DNA of 64,000 nucleotides from Burkholderia sp. HI2500 (GTDB lineage Bacteria > Pseudomonadota > Gammaproteobacteria > Burkholderiales > Burkholderiaceae). Shown piece by piece: positions 17,071 to 24,940 of this stretch (positions are counted from its first letter, which is position 1; every line of letters starts with the position of its first letter). The DNA lies in assembly GCF_002223055.1 (NCBI RefSeq), contig NZ_NKFL01000007.1, positions 558,001 through 622,000 on the forward strand. The letters run 5' to 3'. The position numbers and the translations under genes were made by a program. Under the pieces are notes generated by a model. It worked only from the letters and a program-made list of their open reading frames with translations, searched no databases and had not been told where the DNA came from.

Positions 17071-17544
17071 TCAGTTCGCGGCGGACGGCAGGATCAGCTC
17101 ATACGCCTTGACCCGCTCGATGATGCCCGGCGGAAACCGGCGGATCCGCTTGTCGGAACCGGCAAACACGATTTGCTGATACCCCAGCGACACCTGCCGC
17201 CCGTCCACGTAGAAGCGAAACAGCAGGTAGGCCGAACATTGCCGAACCTCGAACGTATTGAGAAAGCAATCGACGCGCTGGAACGGAAACGTCTCATGGA
17301 CGTATTCCTGATGCGCGCGCTTCGTCACGAATGCCCCGCCGGCCCCCATCAGGTTGTTGTGGATGCATTCGTGAAACCAGCGTTCACGGCACACGCCCTG
17401 CCATTCGAAATAGCGTGCGAAATAGGTATTCATGAAGGCATTGGAATCCTTGAGGTAAATGTCCACCACATGGTGGAAGGTTTTCTCGGAAATATGGGCC
17501 GTTTCGTTGGAAAGGACGTGAAGAATCGCGTCTCGCGTCAACAT
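17071..17544 (-). CDS. Hot-dog-fold acyl thioesterase-like protein
   Basis: 157 residues. The stretch NAFMNTYFARYFEWQG then VCRERWFHECI (about residues 34-60) matches the N-G-N-x-Y-F-x-x-Y-x-x-W-Q-G-x-C-R-E signature of 4HBT-like thioesterases, particularly those of enediyne/polyketide pathways. The rest (FQRVDCFLNTFEVRQCSAYLL, FRFYVDGRQVSLGYQQIVF) fits the hot-dog strands. It is encoded opposite and between the kinase and response-regulator genes, ends 13 bp from the kinase stop, and diverges from the regulator. The start is supported by GGAG six bases upstream. A role in making or removing an acyl signal is possible but unproven. Confidence 0.65.
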   Translation of the reverse strand: MLTRDAILHVLSNETAHISEKTFHHVVDIYLKDSNAFMNTYFARYFEWQGVCRERWFHECIHNNLMGAGGAFVTKRAHQEYVHETFPFQRVDCFLNTFEVRQCSAYLLFRFYVDGRQVSLGYQQIVFAGSDKRIRRFPPGIIERVKAYELILPSAAN

Positions 17545-17580
17545 GGATAACTCCTTGAATCGCTACTGGCGGTAGCGGCG

Positions 17581-17603
17581 CATTCCTTCAACGAGAAGGA
17601 ATG
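17581..17603. repeat. Hairpin CATTCCTT-N7-AAGGAATG
   Basis: Perfect 8-bp inverted repeat with a 7-base loop, 37 bp upstream of the thioesterase start, in the divergent region between the thioesterase and response-regulator genes. It could be an operator or an mRNA leader hairpin of the thioesterase transcript. Confidence 0.5.
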
Positions 17604-17703
17604 GCCCGATTCTCCCCGTGCAATTCCGCGGAGCGGTGCAGTCGAAACGTGCCGAATTAGCGAATGAAGAGCAGTTGATGTGCGTCGCACTTTCGCCGGA
17701 TAA

Positions 17704-17728
17704 TTGCCGCGATAATCATTCGCGGCAA
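17704..17728. promoter_or_regulatory. Inverted repeat TTGCCGCGA-N7-TCGCGGCAA
   Basis: Perfect 9-bp arms around TAATCAT, 47 bp before the response-regulator start and 160 bp before the thioesterase start. The dyad symmetry and central AT-rich spacer suit a dimeric regulator at the divergent promoters. The regulator encoded at 17776 is an obvious candidate ligand but lacks a recognisable DNA-binding domain. Confidence 0.55.
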
Positions 17729-17775
17729 AGCGTCTCCGTTGCCGCATTATCTTTTGCTGATTTATCGAGACCCTT

Positions 17776-18714
17776 ATGCAACCCTTCGTCAGGCAGCCGG
17801 TGCTTTACCCCGTGTCCGTGGTATTTGTCGACGACAATCCGGATTTCCTGCAGGCGCTGCGGGGCGCATTTCCGGACGAACGCCTGAACCACTTTTTTAC
17901 GCACCCCCGGGCGGCGCTCGACTTCGTGTCGTCGCGTGACGCGGAGATACCCCCCACGGCTGCGGACTATTTCGGTGCGGAGAAAACCGGCGGGAATGCG
18001 ATCGGCGAGGATGCGCTCGCCGATCCTGCCCGATTCGAGGCGGTGGGCGCGGTGGTCGTCGACTATTCGATGCCGGAGGTCGACGGCATCCAGTTCCTGA
18101 CCTCCATCCGCAACGCGAACTGCATGAAAATCCTGCTCACCGGCATCGCCGACGAGCGCGAGGCGGTGGCCGCGTTCAACGCGGGACTGATCGATTGCTA
18201 TCTGAAGAAAACCGACGTCGAGATGGCGCGCAAGCTGGCGAGCGCGCTGGACGACGCGAAACGCAAGTGCTGCGCGGCCCGCGGGCACATCAGCCTGCAT
18301 GAAGCGGGAGCGACCTACCGGGATCCACGGATCGTCAAGCTGATCGATGAGGTGGCCGCGCGGGAAGGCATCGTCGAATACTACTGGCGCCCCAATCAGG
18401 ACGCGGTGCTGATGTTCGATGCCGCCGGCGCGCCCAGTGTATTTCTCGCCTGGAGCGAAGAGGACTGGGCGTTCCACTGCGATATCGTGTCCGACGCGGG
18501 CGGACCGGCCGAATTGCGCCAAGGCATGGAAGCGCGCCGCATCATGCCGCTATTCTGGCCATTTCAGGCCTATCGGCCGGGCCTCGCGGACATTCACCGT
18601 GCGGCCCCGCTTCCCGTTCCGGGATGGCACGGCACGTTTTATAGCTGGATCCGGCTGGATGATCCGGCCACCGAGCACGAACTGCCTACATTGGCAAAAT
18701 GGCGTCACGCGTAA
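17776..18714 (+). CDS. Response regulator with an insertion and an unrecognised C-terminal domain
   Basis: 312 residues. The N-terminal receiver has Asp-Asp in VVFVDDNPDF, phosphoacceptor Asp96 in AVVVDYSMPEVDG, and the conserved Lys144 in CYLKK. A segment of about 30 residues (AADYFGAEKTGGNAIGEDAL region, residues 56-85) is inserted before the phosphoacceptor strand. After residue 170 there is no helix-turn-helix, GGDEF, EAL, HD or kinase domain. Instead there is a compact, aromatic-rich domain (EYYWRPNQDAVLMFDAAG, AWSEEDWAFHCDIVSDAGGP, LFWPFQAYRPG, WHGTFYSWI). Its neighbour is a lone sensor kinase, the probable partner. The output mechanism is unknown. Confidence 0.75.
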   Translation: MQPFVRQPVLYPVSVVFVDDNPDFLQALRGAFPDERLNHFFTHPRAALDFVSSRDAEIPPTAADYFGAEKTGGNAIGEDALADPARFEAVGAVVVDYSMPEVDGIQFLTSIRNANCMKILLTGIADEREAVAAFNAGLIDCYLKKTDVEMARKLASALDDAKRKCCAARGHISLHEAGATYRDPRIVKLIDEVAAREGIVEYYWRPNQDAVLMFDAAGAPSVFLAWSEEDWAFHCDIVSDAGGPAELRQGMEARRIMPLFWPFQAYRPGLADIHRAAPLPVPGWHGTFYSWIRLDDPATEHELPTLAKWRHA

Positions 18715-18884
18715 AGGATCATCCGCTCATTTTCAAACGGGCGGTGCTGTCGTCGTCTCGGTAGCCACTCAAACTGGAACAATCCCTGTCAATGTTGTCA
18801 GTTATCAGCGGCGCGGGATTTTGTTTCAATACACACCTTGTTCCGAGGGCCACCCAATATTCCAATAGACGGCACATCCGTTCA

Positions 18885-18912
18885 GTGCAGACCGTTGACC
18901 AACGGTCTGCAC
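18885..18912. repeat. Perfect 28-bp palindrome, 13-bp arms
   Basis: GTGCAGACCGTTG-AC-CAACGGTCTGCAC. The arms are perfect and only two bases separate them, so as DNA it is a strong dyad. As RNA a two-base loop would be strained but the stem very stable. No T run follows. It lies 171 bp after the response-regulator stop in a gene-free region of about 500 bp, immediately before a second inverted repeat. Confidence 0.75.
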
Positions 18913-18919
18913 GCGCTCT

Positions 18920-18949
18920 CAATATCGATCGATTCTCGATCTGATATTG
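18920..18949. repeat. Second inverted repeat CAATATC...GATATTG
   Basis: Outer arms CAATATC / GATATTG enclose inner arms GATCGA / TCGATC with a TTC centre and one unpaired base. It starts 8 bp after the 28-bp palindrome. Two adjacent dyads outside any gene suggest an operator cluster, an attachment-like site or a structured small RNA. Confidence 0.55.
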
Positions 18950-19209
18950 TCACCACCCTTCACAAAATCTGCAGCGGCAAACGATCCGCAAAATTTCCGA
19001 CTGATGCGTTGAAGCGCGTTTTCACGGCGCGTCGATTGAGCTCGTTTGCCGGAATGCGTCCGCCGGGCCCGTCATGCATTGAAACGGACGCCCTCAGGCG
19101 CCCAACCCCATTAATACGCGCCGGAATGCGGCAATCGAACTGAAATCGAAAGCCGTGCAGTGATCGTCGCGAAATGCGGGATCGGACCCGCATCCGATCG
19201 AGCGGTATT

Positions 19210-19340
19210 TCAACGGCCTGTTATCCGCCCGACTCCGCCCGACTCACTCGCAAAGTCATGGCGATACGCGCGGGGCGAGCAGCCCACGATGCGCTTGAAT
19301 GCATGTCCGAACGCGCCATCCGAGTCGTATCCGAGCCCAG
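19210..19340 (-). pseudogene. Relic of an AraC-family regulator (C-terminal HTH only)
   Basis: Read on the minus strand, this gives the second helix-turn-helix of AraC regulators almost perfectly: LGYDSDGAFGHAFKRIVGCS then PRAYRHDF, and a stop at 19210-19212. Upstream, the same frame shows no first helix-turn-helix or effector domain and no good start, so only about 43 codons of the C-terminus remain. It is positioned divergently from the TauD-type dioxygenase gene, where a regulator of the sulfur island would be expected. Confidence 0.65.
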
Positions 19341-19469
19341 CACGCGAATGTCCTGAAGGGGCCGTGCACGTACCCGACCCGGCGACGGAATCGTGACGGC
19401 CGCCGCGATCGGCCGTTTTCGCACGTGAGCCCGCCGTCCGCCGCCGCGCCGTATGCGGGAGCAGCGATC

Positions 19470-19490
19470 TTTATCAGCGCAGCAGATAAA
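19470..19490. promoter_or_regulatory. Inverted repeat TTTATC-N9-GATAAA upstream of the dioxygenase
   Basis: Perfect 6-bp arms with 9-bp spacing, 78 bp upstream of the TauD-type gene. The geometry (21 bp, AT-rich arms) fits a LysR-type operator such as CysB/Cbl/SsuR sites that control sulfonate genes, but the match is by geometry only. Confidence 0.4.
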
Positions 19491-19567
19491 CGTATCGGAA
19501 TCGCTTCGTTGACGCCGTCCGGCACGCACTCGTAGATTCGCGTTTTGACCGAATCAGGGGCCGTGCC

Positions 19568-20497
19568 ATGACGACTACCGCCATCCGCGACGACGTATCG
19601 CTTTGCGCCGGGCATCCGCCCGCGTCGCGGCCGCGCGTTGCGGCGCAGCATTTCGACATCGTGCCGTTCGATGCGCCGCTCGGTGCCGAAGTGGTCGGCC
19701 TCGACCTGTCGCAACCGCTCGACGCCGCCGACTTCGCGCGCATTCATCGCGCGCATCTCGACCATCACGTGCTGGTGTTTCGCGACCAGCGCATCACGCC
19801 GGACGAGCACATCGCGTTCAGCCGCCGCTTCGGCCCGCTGCAGATCCACGTGCTGCACCAGTTCGCGCTCGCCGGCCATCCGGAGGTGCTGATCGTGTCG
19901 AACGTCGTCGAGAACGGCAAGCCGATCGGGCTCGGCGACGCGGGCCATTTCTGGCACTCCGACCTGTCGTACAAGGAGAAGCCGAGCCTCGGCTCGCTGC
20001 TGCATGCGCAGGAACTGCCGGCCGAAGGCGGCGACACGCTGTTCGCGAACATGCATCTCGCGTGGGACACGCTGCCGGCCCATCTGCGCCGCGCGGTAGA
20101 AGGGCGGCGCGCCGAGCATACGTATCTCGCACGCTATGCGGAGCTGCAGGCGCGCAATCCGTGGCGGCCGAACCTGTCGCCCGAGCAGATCGCGCAGGTT
20201 GCCGCGGTCGTGCATCCGGTCGTGCGCACGCATCCGGAAACGGGCCGCAAGGCGCTGTTCGTCAGCGAGCATTTCACGACGCGCATCGTCGGGCTGCCCG
20301 ACGACGAAAGCCGCGCGCTGCTCGACGAGCTGTTCGCACACAGCGTGCGTGCCGAGCATGTGTACCGGCACCCATGGCGCGAGCACGATCTCGTGTTCTG
20401 GGACAACCGTTCGCTGATGCATCTCGCCGCCGGCACGCCCGACCACCTGCCCCGCAAGCTGTACCGCACCACGATTGAAGGCGACGCGCCTTTCTGA
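19568..20497 (+). CDS. TauD/TfdA-family alpha-ketoglutarate dioxygenase
   Basis: 309 residues. Non-haem Fe(II)/2-oxoglutarate enzyme of the taurine dioxygenase family, which releases sulfite from sulfonates or opens related substrates. The iron facial triad is visible as His-x-Asp in HFWHSDLSY (about residue 138) and the distal His in SLMHLAAG near residue 285. The 2-oxoglutarate-binding Arg lies in LPRKLYRTTIEGD close to the C-terminus. It is the first gene of a run with a sulfonate-type ABC transporter and flavin monooxygenases, so an organosulfonate substrate is likely. TauD itself is one possibility. Confidence 0.85.
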   Translation: MTTTAIRDDVSLCAGHPPASRPRVAAQHFDIVPFDAPLGAEVVGLDLSQPLDAADFARIHRAHLDHHVLVFRDQRITPDEHIAFSRRFGPLQIHVLHQFALAGHPEVLIVSNVVENGKPIGLGDAGHFWHSDLSYKEKPSLGSLLHAQELPAEGGDTLFANMHLAWDTLPAHLRRAVEGRRAEHTYLARYAELQARNPWRPNLSPEQIAQVAAVVHPVVRTHPETGRKALFVSEHFTTRIVGLPDDESRALLDELFAHSVRAEHVYRHPWREHDLVFWDNRSLMHLAAGTPDHLPRKLYRTTIEGDAPF

Positions 20498-20543
20498 GCC
20501 ACGTGCCGCGTCAATCTTCCGCCCCATCCTGACTGGAGTTCCG

Positions 20544-21575
20544 ATGCCGTTTTCGTTTTTGCCGGCGCGCCGCGCGCTGGCGGCAGCACTGACCGCAACG
20601 CTTGCGTTCGCCGGCGCACTCGCCCCGCAAGCCGCGCACGCGGAAGGCCGCATCCGCATCGCCGAGCAGTTCGGCGTCGTCTACCTGATGTTGAACGTCG
20701 CGCGCGACCAGCAGTTGATCGAAAAGGAAGGGCGCAAGGCCGGCCTCGACATCAAGGTCGACTGGGTCCGGCTGTCGGGCGGCGCGGCCGTGAACGACGC
20801 GCTGTTGTCCGGCGCGGTCGACATCGCGGGCGCGGGCGTCGGGCCGCTGCTGACCGTGTGGGACCGCACGCGCGGCCGGCAGAACGTGAAGGGCGTCGCG
20901 TCGCTCGGCAATTTCCCGTACTACCTCGTCAGCAGCAACCCGAACGTGAAGACGATCGCCGACCTGAGCACGAAGGACCGCATCGCGGTGCCGGCGGTCG
21001 GCGTGTCGGTGCAGTCGCGCGTGCTGCAGTACGCAGCCGCGAAGCAGTGGGGCGACAAGCAGTTCGACAAGCTCGACGCGCTCACGCAGGCGATTCCGCA
21101 TCCGGACGCGACGGCTGCCATTCTGGCGAACAGCAGTGTGATTACCGGCCACTTCGGCAATCCGCCGTTTCAGGAGCAGGAACTCGCCGGCAACCCGAAT
21201 GCGCACATCGTGCTGAATTCCTATGACGTGCTCGGCGGCCCGAGCTCCGCGACGGTGCTGTATGCCACCGAGAAATTCCGCGACGACAACCCGAAGACCT
21301 ATCGTGCATTCGTCGCCGCGCTGGCCGATGCCGCGCGCCAGATCGCGGCCGATCCCGAGCGCGCGGCCGATACCTATATCCGCGTGAACGCATCGAAGAT
21401 CGATCGCGCGCTGCTGCTGAAAATCCTGCGCAATCCGCAGGTGCAGTTCAAGACCGCGCCGCAGAACACGCTCGCGCTCGCGCAGTTCATGCACCGCACC
21501 GGTGCGATCCGCACCGAACCGAAGTCGTGGCGCGATTACTTCTTCGACGATCCGGCGACGGCCGGCGGCAGCTGA
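20544..21575 (+). CDS. ABC transporter periplasmic binding protein, SsuA/TauA type
   Basis: 343 residues with a signal peptide (about 1-33, ending APQAAHAEG). The mature protein starts IRIAEQFGVVYLMLNVARDQ and follows the NitT/TauT/SsuA fold: GGAAVNDALLSGAVDIAGAG, LSTKDRIAVPAVGVS, PHPDATAAILANSS. It is followed by its ATPase and permease genes. The likely ligands are alkanesulfonates, taurine or sulfonate-like aromatics. Confidence 0.86.
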   Translation: MPFSFLPARRALAAALTATLAFAGALAPQAAHAEGRIRIAEQFGVVYLMLNVARDQQLIEKEGRKAGLDIKVDWVRLSGGAAVNDALLSGAVDIAGAGVGPLLTVWDRTRGRQNVKGVASLGNFPYYLVSSNPNVKTIADLSTKDRIAVPAVGVSVQSRVLQYAAAKQWGDKQFDKLDALTQAIPHPDATAAILANSSVITGHFGNPPFQEQELAGNPNAHIVLNSYDVLGGPSSATVLYATEKFRDDNPKTYRAFVAALADAARQIAADPERAADTYIRVNASKIDRALLLKILRNPQVQFKTAPQNTLALAQFMHRTGAIRTEPKSWRDYFFDDPATAGGS

Positions 21576-21699
21576 GCGGAGCCGCTTCGACGCCGCGATC
21601 GACGCTTATGCGTCGGTGCGGTTTCGATATGGGCAATCGATGGTTGGTCCGCGAAAGGTCTGGCCGCATGCTGATGCTTTACCCGCAAGAGATTCGATC

Positions 21700-22629
21700 G
21701 TGAACGCCACTTCTCCCCGAACCTGGCTGCCGCCGTATGTGGCACGCGGCGGCGCGGCGCCTGCCGTCCACCCCGTGCCCGACGCGCAGGTCGCCGGCCG
21801 GCCCGCGCCGGATGCCGCGCAGGCTGGCGCGCACAGTGAACGCCTGCTCGCCATCGACCGGGTGAACCTCGAATACCGCAGCGGTGCGCGGATCGTGCGC
21901 GCGACCCACCAGGTCAGCTTCGACGTGTATGGCAGCGACCGCTTCGTGCTGCTCGGCCCGTCGGGGTGCGGAAAGTCGACGCTGCTGAAGGCGATTGCCG
22001 GCTTCATCGAGCCTGTATCTGGTTCGATCGCGCTCGACGGTCGGCCGGTGCGCGGGCCGGGCCCTGACCGCGTCGTGGTGTTCCAGGAGTTCGACCAGTT
22101 GCCGCCGTGGAAGACGGTCGTCGAAAACGTCGCGTTTCCGTTGCGTGCCGCCGCCAGGTTGTCGCGCGCCGAAGCACGGGAGCGCGCGCTGCATTATCTC
22201 GACAAGGTCGGGTTGAGCGGGTTCGCCGACGCCTATCCGCACACGCTGTCGGGCGGCATGAAGCAGCGCGTCGCGATCGCGCGCGCACTGGCGATGCAGC
22301 CGCGCGTGCTGCTGATGGACGAGCCGTTCGCCGCGCTCGACGCGTTGACGCGCCGCAAGATGCAGGAGGAACTGCTGCGCCTGTGGGACGAGTTCCGTTT
22401 CACGCTGCTGTTCGTCACGCATTCGATCGAGGAAGCGCTCGTCGTCGGCAACCGGATCCTGCTGCTGTCGCCGCATCCGGGCCGCGTGCGTGCGGAACTC
22501 AACAGCCACGAGCATTCGCTCGACAACGTCGACACCGGCGACTTCCGCGACAACGTCGCGCGGATCCATCGCCTGCTGTTCGATACCGACACGACCCGCG
22601 TCCCGACGACGGAGGCATCTGCATCATGA
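21700..22629 (+). CDS. ABC transporter ATP-binding protein, SsuB/TauB type
   Basis: 309 residues from a GTG. Walker A GPSGCGKST, Q-loop VVFQEFDQLPPW, signature TLSGGMKQR, Walker B VLLMDEPFAALD and the switch His in FVTHSIEEAL are all present. About 50 residues precede the usual ATPase start (LAIDRVNLEY), a low-complexity Ala/Pro extension not seen in SsuB. The start codon could therefore lie elsewhere; an in-frame ATG is at 21643. The gene overlaps the permease gene by 4 bp. Confidence 0.87.
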   Translation: MNATSPRTWLPPYVARGGAAPAVHPVPDAQVAGRPAPDAAQAGAHSERLLAIDRVNLEYRSGARIVRATHQVSFDVYGSDRFVLLGPSGCGKSTLLKAIAGFIEPVSGSIALDGRPVRGPGPDRVVVFQEFDQLPPWKTVVENVAFPLRAAARLSRAEARERALHYLDKVGLSGFADAYPHTLSGGMKQRVAIARALAMQPRVLLMDEPFAALDALTRRKMQEELLRLWDEFRFTLLFVTHSIEEALVVGNRILLLSPHPGRVRAELNSHEHSLDNVDTGDFRDNVARIHRLLFDTDTTRVPTTEASAS

Positions 22630-23513
22630 GCACGATCGATCCGGCCCTGCCGCCGCTACCGCCCGTGCGCGCCGAATACGAACGCACGCTCGACACGCTG
22701 CCCGACGCCGAACGTGCCGTGCCGGCTCCGCTGTGGCGTCGCGTCGCCGGTGCGGGATGGTTTCGGCGCAGCGTCATCGCACTCGTGCTGATTGCCGCGT
22801 GGGAGATCGTCGCGCGCATCGTCGCGAACGATCTGCTCGTGCCGACCTTCGGCGCGACGCTGGCCGCGTTCGTGCAGGGCATCGAGTCCGGCGAACTGCT
22901 GGTGAAGACGGGCATCTCGCTGTCGGTGTTGCTGCGCGGTTACGCGCTGGGCGTGTTCTTCGCATTTGCGCTGACATCGCTCGCGGTATCGACGCGCATC
23001 GGCCGCGACCTGCTGGCGATGCTGACGTCGATGTTCAATCCGCTGCCGTCGATCGCGTTGCTGCCGATCGCGCTGCTGTGGTTCGGGCTCGGCACCGGCA
23101 GCCTGCTGTTCGTGCTCGTGCACGCGGTGCTGTGGCCGCTTGCGCTCAGCATGTATACGGGCTTCGCGGGCGTGCCGGCCACGCTGAAGATGGCGGGGCG
23201 AAACTACGGCCTCACGGGTCTGCGCCAGATCGCGCTGATCCTCGTGCCGGCCGCACTGCCGTCGATCCTGTCGGGCCTGCGCGTCGGCTGGGCATTTGCG
23301 TGGCGAACGCTGATCGCGGCCGAGCTGGTGTTCGGCGCGAGCGCGGGCCAGGGCGGGCTCGGCTGGTACATCTTTCAGAACCGCAACGAGCTGTATACGG
23401 ATCGCGTGTTCGCCGGCCTCGCGGCCGTCATCGTGATCGGCCTGCTCGTCGAGAACCTCGTGTTCGACACGCTCGAACGCGTGACCGTGCGGCGCTGGGG
23501 CATCCAGCACTGA
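22626..23513 (+). CDS. ABC transporter permease, SsuC/TauC type
   Basis: 295 residues. A soluble N-terminal 45 residues precede about six membrane helices, and the EAA loop reads MAGRNYGLTGLRQIALILVP (residues ~184-203), the coupling site for the ATPase. The C-terminal half contains VGWAFAWRTLIAAELVFGAS and GLGWYIFQNRNELYTDRVFAG (segments of 20 residues), typical of sulfonate/nitrate permeases. It overlaps the ATPase gene (ATGA) and completes the transporter started at 20544. Confidence 0.88.
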   Translation: MSTIDPALPPLPPVRAEYERTLDTLPDAERAVPAPLWRRVAGAGWFRRSVIALVLIAAWEIVARIVANDLLVPTFGATLAAFVQGIESGELLVKTGISLSVLLRGYALGVFFAFALTSLAVSTRIGRDLLAMLTSMFNPLPSIALLPIALLWFGLGTGSLLFVLVHAVLWPLALSMYTGFAGVPATLKMAGRNYGLTGLRQIALILVPAALPSILSGLRVGWAFAWRTLIAAELVFGASAGQGGLGWYIFQNRNELYTDRVFAGLAAVIVIGLLVENLVFDTLERVTVRRWGIQH

Positions 23514-23680
23514 TGTCACCGCACGCGGCAATTCCCGGCGCATGCATAACGTAAGCTGAAATCGGCTTTTCACGCGCGCCGGGTGCGTCCCTATACTTTG
23601 CGATGCTGCGCATGCGGCGGTTCGCGCATGTCGCGATCGCGCTGCGCAGCGCCCGATCTTCCCGAACAAGGACTTGCCGA

Positions 23681-24898
23681 ATGACTGCCCGTGATGCCGT
23701 CGATCCGCGCGACGCGTTGCGCGACGCGCTTGCCGCGCTACCCGATCTCGCAAGCGCGATCGGGCAGGATGCCGCGCAACGCGAGGCGCGTCGCGAACTG
23801 CCGTTCGAGGGGTTCGCGATCTTCCGTCGCTCGGCGCTGGGCGTGCTGCGGATTCCGGTGGAGCGCGGCGGCCTCGGCGGCACGCTGGTCGACCTGTTCG
23901 ATACGATCGCGACGCTGGCCGCCGCCGATTCGAATCTCGCGCACGCGCTGCGGATCCACTACGACCAGATCGAGACGCTGCGGCTGTCGCCGCGCACACC
24001 GTTCAACGACGTACAACTCGAGCGGGCGCTGGCCGGCGCGATCTTCGGCGGTGCGTCGACCGAGCGCGGCACGTCGCGGCCCGGCGAGAACACCACGGTG
24101 TTGCGTCGGGACGGCGATCACTATCGCGTGACGGGCCGCAAATACTATTCGACCGGCACCGCGTTTGCCGATTTCGCGCGCATCAACGTGGAGAACGAGC
24201 AGGGTGACGCGGTCGCCGTGATCATTCCCGTCGCGCGGGACGGCGTGCAGGTGCTCGACGACTGGGACGGCATGGGCCAGCGCATGACCGCGAGCGGCAG
24301 CCTGCTGCTGAACGACGTGCAGGTGTTCGCGGATGAGGTGGCCGCGCGCGACGGCTCGACGCTCGTCGGCCGCCATTGCGGCGCGCTGCGGCAGGTGCAT
24401 CTCGTCGCGACGGGGGCGGGCATCGTGCGCAACGTGGTTGCCGATGCGCGCCGCTACGTGCTCGGGCACGGCCGCCCGGTGCTGCACAGCCCGGCGCCGA
24501 CCGCACGCGACGATCATTTCATCCAGCAGGTCGTCGGCGAGCTGTCCGCGCACAGTCATGCGATCGACGGGCTCGTGCGCGAAAACGCGCGGGCGCTCGA
24601 CCGTTCCGCCGACGCGATCGCAGCCGGCGATGCCGATGCACATGCGCTGGTGCTCGACAGCGCGCTCGCGACGGCACGCACGCAGCTCATCGTCAGCAAG
24701 CTGGCGCTGCATGCGGCGGAGCGGCTGTTCGAGGTCGGCGGCGCGTCGGCGACGGCGCGCGAACACAACCTCGACCGGCACTGGCGCAACCTGCGCACGA
24801 TCTTCAGCCACAACCCGTTGCTGCACAAGGCGCGCGTGATCGGCGACTACGAGCTGAACGGCGTGACGACACACCTGACCGAAGGCCGCGTGTTCTGA
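23681..24898 (+). CDS. SfnB-like acyl-CoA-dehydrogenase-fold flavoprotein
   Basis: 405 residues of the acyl-CoA dehydrogenase superfamily, in the SfnB/DszC subgroup used for desulfurisation rather than beta-oxidation. It has LGVLRIPVERGGLGG, FGGASTERG, a YRVTGRKYYSTGTAFAD block, WDGMGQRMTASGSLLLNDV and a C-terminal RHWRNLRTIFSHNPLLHKAR. The base used by true acyl-CoA dehydrogenases is not evident. It probably oxidises an organosulfur compound with reduced flavin supplied from elsewhere. Its position between the transporter and two luciferase-like monooxygenases supports this. Confidence 0.8.
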   Translation: MTARDAVDPRDALRDALAALPDLASAIGQDAAQREARRELPFEGFAIFRRSALGVLRIPVERGGLGGTLVDLFDTIATLAAADSNLAHALRIHYDQIETLRLSPRTPFNDVQLERALAGAIFGGASTERGTSRPGENTTVLRRDGDHYRVTGRKYYSTGTAFADFARINVENEQGDAVAVIIPVARDGVQVLDDWDGMGQRMTASGSLLLNDVQVFADEVAARDGSTLVGRHCGALRQVHLVATGAGIVRNVVADARRYVLGHGRPVLHSPAPTARDDHFIQQVVGELSAHSHAIDGLVRENARALDRSADAIAAGDADAHALVLDSALATARTQLIVSKLALHAAERLFEVGGASATAREHNLDRHWRNLRTIFSHNPLLHKARVIGDYELNGVTTHLTEGRVF

Positions 24899-24940
24899 CC
24901 TGGCCGCGCGCGCGGCCCTCTTTTCCGGAAACCCTTCCCG

